DNA of 64,000 nucleotides from Endozoicomonas sp. OPT23 (GTDB lineage Bacteria; Pseudomonadota; Gammaproteobacteria; Pseudomonadales; Endozoicomonadaceae): NCBI RefSeq assembly GCF_009653635.1, contig NZ_PPFD01000005.1, positions 1 to 64,000 of the forward strand, read 5' to 3'. Shown piece by piece: positions 56,367 to 64,000 of this stretch (position 1 is its first letter; each line of letters starts with the position of its first letter). The notes under the pieces were generated by a model. It saw only the letters and a program-made list of their open reading frames with translations, ran no database searches and was not told where the DNA came from. The position numbers and the translations under genes were made by a program.

Positions 56367-59243
56367 GTGAATCGAAAGCACTGTTTCATTCTCTCATCCC
56401 TTGCCTGCATCGTGCCGCTAAAAGCCGATGATACCGAGCTGTTTGTTGCAGATTTACCCAGCGATGCCCAGGCTAACGTACTGTTCATTATGGATACGTC
56501 TGGAAGTATGGGAGCCAGTGCTGGCAATGGGCAGACGCGAATGGATGTAGCAAAAAATGCTGCCCGGAATTTTGTACAAGGCGCACAAAACATCAATATC
56601 AGCTTGATGAGTTTTAACTACGACAACGGCGGAAAAGTTGATTTTGCTTCCCAGGATATAGATACCGGAAGAGCCGCTGCAGTCAGTGTGATAAATGGTT
56701 ATAGCGCCAGCGGGCTCACGCCTCTCAGCGAAACCCTCTATGAGGCATACCGGTACTTTGCCGGACAAACAACAAGATTTGGCGGTAACAGTGTGGATGC
56801 AGCCAAAAGTGGAAACACCTATATAAGCCCAATAGTGAACAGCTGTCAGAAAAGCAATATCGTTCTGTTTACTGATGGAGACCCTTTCTATGACACCGAT
56901 GCAGTCAGTGATATTAGAACGCTTGTCAGTGGAGCATCACTGCCCAGTGGTCTGAGTACTAGCTGTAGTGGTGATGGTGGCTGCCTTGATGAGATGTCCT
57001 GGTATATGTTCAACAACGATATTAGCTCACTGGCATCTGATCAGAATATTGTAACTTACACCATCGGAGGGTTTGGTTCTGCACCGCCGGGTCTACTGAC
57101 CAGTACGGCTAATCATGGTGGTGGTGAGTACTACAATGCCTCCAATGCTTCCCAGCTACAAAGTGCACTGGAAGACATATTACTGAGAGTTAATGCTGAA
57201 GACAGCAGCTTTGCCGCTCCAACTACTTCAACCAGTGCCTTTAACTCTCTGGAAACCGCTGAGGACGTTTATTACATTGTGTTTAAACCAGATGTCGGCC
57301 CGAACTGGAAAGGCAACCTGAAGCGTTATCGCTTGGGAAATGACAACCAGGTTTATGATCAAAACGGTAATCTGGCTATAGACAGCTCTACTGGTTTTTT
57401 CCTTGAGACCGCACAGAGCTACTGGAGCAGCAGCGTCGACGGTAAAGAAGTGACTCAGGGCGGAATGGTCGAACACCTTACTCAGGGCCGAGCTGTTTAC
57501 ACCAATACTGGAGGAGCTTCCAATCAGCAGCTTAACCTGGCTACCAACAACCTTCATGAATCCAACAGCCTCATTACCAACCTGTTACTGGGAGCAACAT
57601 CCAGCACTAATAGAACAGAAATTTTGCAGTGGGCTCGTGGTATAGATATTGATGATGAAGACAGTGATAGCAGCACAACGGATGATAGAAAAAGTGTAGG
57701 TGACCCCCTTCACACTCAGCCACAGGTCATCACGTATTTTAAGGACAGTATTAGCTCTGTGACTGATAAGGCTGTCTTTTTCACTACTAACGACGGCTTT
57801 CTTCATGCCGTTGATACCGACGACGGCTCAGCAGAATTCAGTTTCATTCCCACAGACTTGCTAACAAATCTCAGAACCTACCGTAATGGGTATGTCTCCG
57901 GCGGTACATTGAAAGTCTATGGTATGGACGGACCGATGACCTACTGGGTTCACGATCCAGACGGTGATGGTGATCTACTTCAAAGCGCCGAAGGTTCACC
58001 AGATACTAATAATCACGCTTACCTCTACCTGACCATGCGCCGGGGAGGCAATAATATTTATGCTCTGGATGTTACCAACCGCTCCAGTCCTGTACTCAAA
58101 TGGATGATCAGAGGAGATGTTGATAACAACGCCACCGCAGATGCTACCGGTGACTTCAGAAACCTTGGTCAAACCTGGTCTGCCTTACAACTGGCCGAAG
58201 TCAATTACTCCGGTACCAGGCGACAGGTGCTTTTCTTTGGCGGTGGCTATGACAGCAGCACCGACTCAGAGACCACTATTCAGAACAATAACATTGGTAA
58301 CTCAATCTATATGATTGATGCCGAGACCGGAGCTCTACTCTGGCAGGCATCAGCAACAGGAGCAAACCTCAATGTTGCGCAAATGGACTATGGCATTCCA
58401 GCAGGTTTATCTCTGGTTGATATTAATCAGGATGGTTTGACGGATTACATATTTGCTGCCGATGTCGGTGGCCAGATCATTCGAATAGACATTAATCAAA
58501 CCAATACAGGCAGCACCAACTTCGCTACTGGCGGAGTGATTGCCAGACTTTCCGGAACAGGTGCAGCCAATGCCAGACGCTTCTTCGAACAGCCGGACGT
58601 TGTTTTGGGTAAGGATCGAGCCTATTTCAATATCACAGTAGGCTCAGGTTATCGTCCAAGTCCGCTGAATACCGCCGTCACTGATCGTATGTATGTCATA
58701 AGAGACCCTCATGTTTATCAGTCTCCAACCAGTTATAACTATATCAGCGGCTCTGTCATTACTGAATCCAACCTTTATGACGCCACAGCTAACCTCGTCC
58801 AGCAAGGCTCTAGCAGTGAAAAGACACTGGCCCAAAGTGCACTGGATAATAGCTCAGGCTGGTACATCACTCTGCAGGTCAATGGCGAAAAGGTACTGAG
58901 CAAAGCCAAAGTATTTGGCGGTACTCTCTTATTCAATACTTTCGCCCCACGACAGAGTTCAACTATTACCTGTGGGCCTCAGGCCGGAGAAAATTACTTC
59001 TATGCGGTAAATATTGAAGACGCTTCTGCTCCTTACAACCTCGATACAACAAACAGCGCCCTGAACAAGTCTGACAGGAAACAGCTGCTTCAATCAGGAA
59101 CAATTGCACCCACACCTTCTGTTATCTCCCGAGGCAACCAGGGTGCTGAAATTTGTGTAGGTACTCAGTGCTTCCAGAATATTCTCCAGTCTGGAGGTTC
59201 TATCCCTATTAACCGGATGTTCTGGCGGGAAAACAACTTATGA
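56367..59243 (+). CDS. pilY1: Type IV pilus tip adhesin PilY1
   Basis: A 958-residue secreted protein, GTG start, with a signal peptide (to about residue 20). A von Willebrand A domain has the MIDAS motif DTSGS (43-47) with LFTDGDP further on, and the C-terminal half is a PilC/PilY1 beta-propeller (about 470-900). A calcium-binding loop DINQDGLTD is at 685-693. It caps the pilus and controls extension, retraction and surface sensing. It overlaps the following pilE by four bases. Confidence 0.92.
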   Translation: MNRKHCFILSSLACIVPLKADDTELFVADLPSDAQANVLFIMDTSGSMGASAGNGQTRMDVAKNAARNFVQGAQNINISLMSFNYDNGGKVDFASQDIDTGRAAAVSVINGYSASGLTPLSETLYEAYRYFAGQTTRFGGNSVDAAKSGNTYISPIVNSCQKSNIVLFTDGDPFYDTDAVSDIRTLVSGASLPSGLSTSCSGDGGCLDEMSWYMFNNDISSLASDQNIVTYTIGGFGSAPPGLLTSTANHGGGEYYNASNASQLQSALEDILLRVNAEDSSFAAPTTSTSAFNSLETAEDVYYIVFKPDVGPNWKGNLKRYRLGNDNQVYDQNGNLAIDSSTGFFLETAQSYWSSSVDGKEVTQGGMVEHLTQGRAVYTNTGGASNQQLNLATNNLHESNSLITNLLLGATSSTNRTEILQWARGIDIDDEDSDSSTTDDRKSVGDPLHTQPQVITYFKDSISSVTDKAVFFTTNDGFLHAVDTDDGSAEFSFIPTDLLTNLRTYRNGYVSGGTLKVYGMDGPMTYWVHDPDGDGDLLQSAEGSPDTNNHAYLYLTMRRGGNNIYALDVTNRSSPVLKWMIRGDVDNNATADATGDFRNLGQTWSALQLAEVNYSGTRRQVLFFGGGYDSSTDSETTIQNNNIGNSIYMIDAETGALLWQASATGANLNVAQMDYGIPAGLSLVDINQDGLTDYIFAADVGGQIIRIDINQTNTGSTNFATGGVIARLSGTGAANARRFFEQPDVVLGKDRAYFNITVGSGYRPSPLNTAVTDRMYVIRDPHVYQSPTSYNYISGSVITESNLYDATANLVQQGSSSEKTLAQSALDNSSGWYITLQVNGEKVLSKAKVFGGTLLFNTFAPRQSSTITCGPQAGENYFYAVNIEDASAPYNLDTTNSALNKSDRKQLLQSGTIAPTPSVISRGNQGAEICVGTQCFQNILQSGGSIPINRMFWRENNL

Positions 59244-59647
59244 TCAAGTACATGAAAGGATTCAGTCTGATCGAACTGATGATTGTTGTAGCGATTATCG
59301 CCATCATCAGTGCTATCGCCATTCCCAGTTATACCGATTATGTGACTCGTTCACGACGCAGCGAAGCTATCGCCACTCTGCTGCAAATCATGGCACAACA
59401 GGAACGTAACTTTACTGAACAACTGACCTATCAAACAGATTTAACACTACTCGGTTACAGCGCAAGTCCAGTCATTACCGACAACAGTTATTACTCCATT
59501 ACCGCTCAAACCTGCACTGGTAGCCCAGCTCTTCCGATTACTCGATGCATAAATCTGCTGGCCACACCTCAGGGCTCTCAGCTAGGCGACGGAAACATTA
59601 CGATAGACAGCCGTGGCATCAAAACCCCAGCGGCATACTGGCGATAG
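59240..59647 (+). CDS. pilE: Type IV minor pilin PilE (first copy)
   Basis: A 135-residue pilin with cleavage site [38 protein letters not shown]. Two cysteines (TCTGS, RCINL) could form the D-region disulfide. It starts inside the pilY1 stop codon and is followed one base after its stop by a related gene. Confidence 0.9.
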   Translation: MIKYMKGFSLIELMIVVAIIAIISAIAIPSYTDYVTRSRRSEAIATLLQIMAQQERNFTEQLTYQTDLTLLGYSASPVITDNSYYSITAQTCTGSPALPITRCINLLATPQGSQLGDGNITIDSRGIKTPAAYWR

Positions 59648-59648
59648 T

Positions 59649-60089
59649 ATGAATTTACTAAAAGACAGTGAACTGCAAAAACAGGACGGCTTCAGTTTGA
59701 TAGAGCTGATGATTGTTGTCGCTATTATCGGAATAGTGGCTGCAGTGGCTATTCCTTCCTATCAAAAGCATATTCAGGAATCCCGACGCTCTGATGCCTG
59801 GATTGCAGTAACAAGCGCTTCAGCGGAGCAAGAGCAGTGGTTTACTTATAACAACTCATATACAAAAACCATTGCTGACGTTGGTGGAGCCAATACAGTG
59901 AATGGCTTTTATACTATTTCAATATCAGTCAGCACCCCTCTGGCTAGCACTCATCTCGATTACACTATCACGGCCACAGCTATTGGAGCACAGCTCTCTG
60001 ATACCAACTGCCGTACCATCAGCCTTGACCACCTAGGTAACAAGACCAGTACTGACAAGGATGATAACGCCTCTTCCGGCTGCTGGTGA
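59649..60089 (+). CDS. Second PilE-like minor pilin
   Basis: A 146-residue pilin from the ATG one base after the previous stop; the frame is open to 59613 inside pilE. Cleavage site [38 protein letters not shown] is nearly identical in the helix to the preceding gene, while the C-terminal domain differs (NCRTISLDHLGNK, ending SGCW). It is probably a tandem duplicate that diverged. It ends 20 bases from the stop of the convergent PilY1-type gene. Confidence 0.87.
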   Translation: MNLLKDSELQKQDGFSLIELMIVVAIIGIVAAVAIPSYQKHIQESRRSDAWIAVTSASAEQEQWFTYNNSYTKTIADVGGANTVNGFYTISISVSTPLASTHLDYTITATAIGAQLSDTNCRTISLDHLGNKTSTDKDDNASSGCW

Positions 60090-60109
60090 TGTCTAATTGA
60101 GAGCGCCCC

Positions 60110-63100
60110 CTAATTTCCAAGCCAGGGAATGCCAAATATCTGCCTCCAGCTCATACGCCCTGAAGACTGAAACTGATAATTCAAAAACTGACTGCTGATA
60201 CTACCGCCCGCTCCCTGAGTCACCGCCGTTCTATTGTTACCTTTACCATGATGAATAACCGGAGCAGACGCATAACCAAGTCCAAGCCCTACAGCTCTTA
60301 CTGCCAAATCGTGATCAACGTCTTCCCCAAGGTCCTGATAGCCCAGCAAACCCGTTGGCAGAGCAGTACCTGTTTGAAAGTGCACCGCAGTCAGATAACT
60401 GTTACCGTCAACACGACAGCTGTCACTGGGTGGCTGATATTCAGTAAACAGGATAGAAGAAAAAAGTCGGGACGCTGAGGTTATATTTCGTCCAGACGGA
60501 ACGCTACCATTACCGGAGAGTGCTATTTTCCAACCAGGTTTGGTTCTCATCACCGACTTAAGGCTGTCAAAGTCCTGTACAGCAGAACCATCAATGGTGA
60601 ATGCTTCGGTACTGATACTATTACGTTTATTGATCGAACCATTGCTGTAAACGTTAACCAGGCTAGTATCGATCAATCCCCCACCCGTGCCCAGCTGAAC
60701 GTCCAATGCAGAAGACTCCTTCATACCATAGAAGTACTGTACCTGATTGGTTCTGTTATCAGCATAAGTCAGTAGCCTACCTGTTCCCACATACAACCAA
60801 CGGTCGTCATTATCTTTAAGTATCAGTGGGGCAGCTGTTACAGGTCGCCCCGTATCCAACAATGTACTTTGAACATTCGGAAGCTGGATACCTGAACTAT
60901 TGAAACCAATATTCAGTCTTAGCAATTTGCCGGAAAGGTTTGAACCACCTGTTTCAACCGCACCAAAATAAACGGCATCATCAATATAATCACTGTTCCA
61001 ATCGGTGCTGGTCATATCACCGGCATAAGCCAGGCTGATTTGTGAATCCATAGGTGCTGCATCTGTTACGAAATCTCTGCTATTGAGATCGTAAACAAAC
61101 AGTTTCATGGTCTGATCACTGAAGCCTGTGTCCAGGGCAGTTCTTATTCCCGGTTCGCCACTGCCTACTGGCCCTGAGCCGAATACCAGATACCAGTCAT
61201 TGCTGTCAGGTGTCGAACTCCAGCTAACTTGCCCATTCTCTACAGCAGGTACTCGACGTTTAACAAGAGCAGGTCTTGATGTCGTAAAGCCCAGTTGCGA
61301 GTGTGTTATCTCAGCTAACAGTTTAGGTGCTTTCTCCGGGTTAGTAACATCAAGCACCACGTAGGCTGATCGCATAGTTCTGGTTTGGCTGTTGACGGTT
61401 ACATCGATACTGCCACCGCCAAGGCGCATTCCTATGACCAGAATAGTTCCCCAGCCTCCCGGGTGATCCGCATCGGCACTAAATATATTGACGTCGAAGG
61501 TCGCCGGTTCACCGTCCATGTAATAAACATGGGGATAATCTTCTTCTTTCAACCATTGCAGATGGGGTAACAGATTCATTGGCGCATAAGCCCAAAGCTC
61601 TGTACCTAATGGATGGGCAATTTCATTATTTTCACCCGAGGTTGTGTAACTGTGATTGCTTTCATTCCAGAAGCCACCATTAAAGGCATGAATCAAACCA
61701 TCATTGGCTCCCACATAAAGAACATGCCTACGATTCTGATATTTCTGAAGAAAGGCTGTATAGGAAGAATCTTGATGAAGTACATCAAATCTGCTGGAGG
61801 GTTTTGATACCAGATGCGGCGTGGAATGAACAATGTCCCCCAAGCGCCAGGTATCCAGCTGTCCATCACCATCAAAATCGATGGTTCGGGACCTTGAACC
61901 ATCGGACTCAACACCGCGAACATAATTCACTAAAGGCTCAACATCTGTTGAACTGACACCCAGGTAGCCTTCAGAACCTGTAAATGTTGCTGGTGTAAAG
62001 GTCTGTGTCTCAGCTGTATCTACCTGCCCGTTGTCGTTATCATCCAGCCAGGTAAAGATATGCCGCCCCGCAGAGGCTGAAGTACTGTAATTGCGCTGGG
62101 TCACAACATCTGGCACATCAGATAATCGCTCACGGGCATCCCAGATAGGTTTTAACTGATTCAAAGGTTGTAACGAACCTTCAGGTGTTCGATTCAGTCC
62201 TTCGTCCGTTGTTGAATATCTCTGAAGTTGTGTCTGACTGGAGTTGGGGTCAAAGATTAATTCCACAATCTTGTCAGTATCATAATCACCCAGTGCGGCA
62301 TCACCGTTAGAGTCCTCTCTGAGCAATCCCTTATCATCAACAAAGAGCGCATGGAGAATACCTCCCCATGTCACTTTACGGCCATTGAGTTCCAGTGATG
62401 GCTGAAACAATGCCTGATACAAAACCCCTGTGCCAGACTGACTGTTTGAGAACAAAGCCGCGTTAGTTGCAGAAGATATTCGACTGGCAATGTCACGGAA
62501 AACCTGCCCAAGCTGCACCTCAAGCATGGCCGGATTCTTGGCAAAATAGTAATTATCAGGAAGGCCGTCCGAACCTATTGCGCCCGTCTCATTATTTCGA
62601 CTGTCCCACTCACGATCATCCCCTTGCTGAAGCTGGCCGTTGATACTGTATTTTGGTGTACCATCACCATCCAGATCGACAAAACCGCCGTATTTAGCGG
62701 CAAACCAGAGTGGCTTTTTGAGCACACCTGCGGCATTACCGTTAGCCGTGAACGTATTCACTTCATAATGGCTTTGCCCCTTGTAGACAAAGTCACTCTT
62801 CAGACCATCATCATTACTGCCTGTTACCGTGTAACTGAATCTCAGGTTCAAACCAGCAAAAACACCGTCAACCTGAACCCCTATTCTGATCTGATCCTCT
62901 GCAAGGCTGGCAATCCGCAGGTCGCTGCTTGTCACTTCACATTGATTACCGACACAAAATGAAATTCTTGATGAAGCGTCATAGTCGTAGTCATTACCCC
63001 ATAATGAATCTTCCCAGGTAAACAACAGCTGCCCTTCCAGAACATGCCCGTGGTCGTTCAATACCATGTTTTCAATAACAACATCCGTCAGTGTGCAGTC

Positions 63101-64000
63101 ACTACCACTGCCAGAGAAGTTGGTTCCTGAACCAAAATTATTACTGGTATGACAAACCGGCTGGAACGTTAACTGGTTACCATCAGCATCCAGAGTAAAG
63201 CTGGGCATACTCTCGGCAAGCTGAATCGCATAGGTTTTTACCTTTTGTTTGCCATCAAGACGGGTGATCAGATCTGTTTTATTGGCATGCCAGCTTAAAC
63301 CAGCCAGTTGATAACTGCCTTCCAACTGAGGAAGTTCAGGGCAAAGCCCTCTGGCTTCAGACAGTCCATTGAGATGCTTAGCTGTGCACTGTCTGGTGGA
63401 TCCAGTTCCTCCAACAAGATACTGACCTGAAAACTGATTATTGTATTCCAGCTCACCCACTTCATCCGTTTTACTGTTTATACTGCCAGACTGCTCTAAC
63501 CCTGGAATACCGCTGCTATTACCTAATTCATCCGCATCAAAAGAATTCAAACCACTGGAGAGCAGAATGATTGAACAATTAGCACAAGCATTAGCTGCGG
63601 TCAGAGGTGAAACCCAGCTTTCAGTGGAAAGGCCACTGACAAAACTGGTGTCACTGCTGGTATTAAAAGTGCTTGTAGGAGAAGACTGGCCTGCAAAATA
63701 ACGAAGCGCTTCAAGATACATTTCAGCCAGCGGGTTCCCCCAGTTACTGCAATGTCTATCGGAATAGGTTGAGCGACTGCTCTTAAACGTGCTGACTGAA
63801 ATACCGTAAGAGCTGCAGTCTGTGTATTTATTCTGGTTGTAACTGTATTTAGCCAGTCTGAACGTATTTATCTGATTAATGATGCCTTTCACAGAGCTAT
63901 TGAATATGCCACTACTTAATACAACTTCATCATCCTGACCCAGCGAGTTACCCGCTATTTTGCTAATATTCTTGCGCAGAACACCGCCAGAGATGTTTTT
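60110..64000 (-). CDS. Second PilY1-type adhesin (5' end beyond the window)
   Basis: At least 1296 residues are visible. The frame has no stop between the internal GTG at 63892 and the right edge, so the N terminus (signal peptide and the start of the vWA domain) is missing. The remaining vWA text includes CSIILLSSG; the C-terminal half is the PilC/PilY1 beta-propeller (RRHVLYVGANDGLIHAFNGG, ELWAYAPMNLLPHLQWL, GWGTILVIGMRLGGG). Calcium-loop motifs DDNDNGQVD and DFDGDGQLD are present. It is much longer than the operon-encoded PilY1 and convergent with the minor pilin operon, so it is expressed separately, perhaps as an alternative tip protein. Confidence 0.85.
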   Translation of the reverse strand, partial: KNISGGVLRKNISKIAGNSLGQDDEVVLSSGIFNSSVKGIINQINTFRLAKYSYNQNKYTDCSSYGISVSTFKSSRSTYSDRHCSNWGNPLAEMYLEALRYFAGQSSPTSTFNTSSDTSFVSGLSTESWVSPLTAANACANCSIILLSSGLNSFDADELGNSSGIPGLEQSGSINSKTDEVGELEYNNQFSGQYLVGGTGSTRQCTAKHLNGLSEARGLCPELPQLEGSYQLAGLSWHANKTDLITRLDGKQKVKTYAIQLAESMPSFTLDADGNQLTFQPVCHTSNNFGSGTNFSGSGSDCTLTDVVIENMVLNDHGHVLEGQLLFTWEDSLWGNDYDYDASSRISFCVGNQCEVTSSDLRIASLAEDQIRIGVQVDGVFAGLNLRFSYTVTGSNDDGLKSDFVYKGQSHYEVNTFTANGNAAGVLKKPLWFAAKYGGFVDLDGDGTPKYSINGQLQQGDDREWDSRNNETGAIGSDGLPDNYYFAKNPAMLEVQLGQVFRDIASRISSATNAALFSNSQSGTGVLYQALFQPSLELNGRKVTWGGILHALFVDDKGLLREDSNGDAALGDYDTDKIVELIFDPNSSQTQLQRYSTTDEGLNRTPEGSLQPLNQLKPIWDARERLSDVPDVVTQRNYSTSASAGRHIFTWLDDNDNGQVDTAETQTFTPATFTGSEGYLGVSSTDVEPLVNYVRGVESDGSRSRTIDFDGDGQLDTWRLGDIVHSTPHLVSKPSSRFDVLHQDSSYTAFLQKYQNRRHVLYVGANDGLIHAFNGGFWNESNHSYTTSGENNEIAHPLGTELWAYAPMNLLPHLQWLKEEDYPHVYYMDGEPATFDVNIFSADADHPGGWGTILVIGMRLGGGSIDVTVNSQTRTMRSAYVVLDVTNPEKAPKLLAEITHSQLGFTTSRPALVKRRVPAVENGQVSWSSTPDSNDWYLVFGSGPVGSGEPGIRTALDTGFSDQTMKLFVYDLNSRDFVTDAAPMDSQISLAYAGDMTSTDWNSDYIDDAVYFGAVETGGSNLSGKLLRLNIGFNSSGIQLPNVQSTLLDTGRPVTAAPLILKDNDDRWLYVGTGRLLTYADNRTNQVQYFYGMKESSALDVQLGTGGGLIDTSLVNVYSNGSINKRNSISTEAFTIDGSAVQDFDSLKSVMRTKPGWKIALSGNGSVPSGRNITSASRLFSSILFTEYQPPSDSCRVDGNSYLTAVHFQTGTALPTGLLGYQDLGEDVDHDLAVRAVGLGLGYASAPVIHHGKGNNRTAVTQGAGGSISSQFLNYQFQSSGRMSWRQIFGIPWLGN

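Overview
The window reads as chromosomal DNA of a gammaproteobacterium. The lptD-surA-pdxA-rsmA-apaH order, the amgK-murU pair, ArgR with a canonical ARG box, a FimX-type protein and a fimT-pilV-pilW-pilX-pilY1-pilE operon all fit the Oceanospirillales/Pseudomonadales branch. A secreted pepsin-type protease, J-domain surface proteins and large coiled-coil proteins with eukaryote-like motifs suggest a host-associated marine lineage such as Endozoicomonas. That genus guess is inference from remembered gene content, not a database result. I saw no tRNA gene, CRISPR array, insertion sequence or prophage.

Layout. 1-530: promoter and leader of a ribosomal RNA operon on the minus strand (two sigma-70 promoters plus boxA); the 16S gene lies off the left edge. 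530-9.3 kb: prpE-type acyl-CoA synthetase, lipoprotein, DUF819 transporter, chalcone-isomerase-like protein, free-Met-sulfoxide reductase, YceH and a solute-binding protein. 9.3-13.7 kb: RND efflux permease and adaptor. 14-20 kb: SEC-C protein, FkpA, PPC-domain protein, then argR divergent from an artPJQM-like arginine ABC transporter. 20-25.5 kb: unknown protein, TetR regulator divergent from fadH, pepsin-like protease and a small Cys-rich secreted protein. 25.6-32 kb: topB, 5'-nucleotidase, dgt and a coiled-coil protein with a PPxY motif. 32-42 kb: djlA-murU-amgK (minus) diverging from lptD-surA-pdxA-rsmA-apaH (plus).

42-49.6 kb: pilC and pilD-coaE, separated by two minus-strand, A+T-rich genes. 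One encodes a 1083-residue protein with two J domains and a C-terminal autotransporter-like beta barrel. The other encodes a 355-residue protein with a hydrophobic hairpin and coiled coil. 49.7-53.5 kb: nadE and a degenerate GGDEF/EAL protein of FimX architecture. 53.7-60.1 kb: minor pilin operon. 60.1 kb to the right edge: a second, convergent PilY1-type adhesin, cut by the window end.

How the genes work together. The type IV pilus genes (platform PilC, peptidase PilD, regulator FimX, minor pilins, two PilY1 tip proteins) form a scattered motility/adhesion system. AmgK-MurU recycles cell-wall sugars, and LptD, SurA and FkpA build the outer membrane. The most unusual content is the set of probable host-interaction proteins: the secreted pepsin, the double-J-domain surface protein with its coiled-coil neighbour, the PPxY protein and a protein with a nuclear-localisation-like basic cluster.
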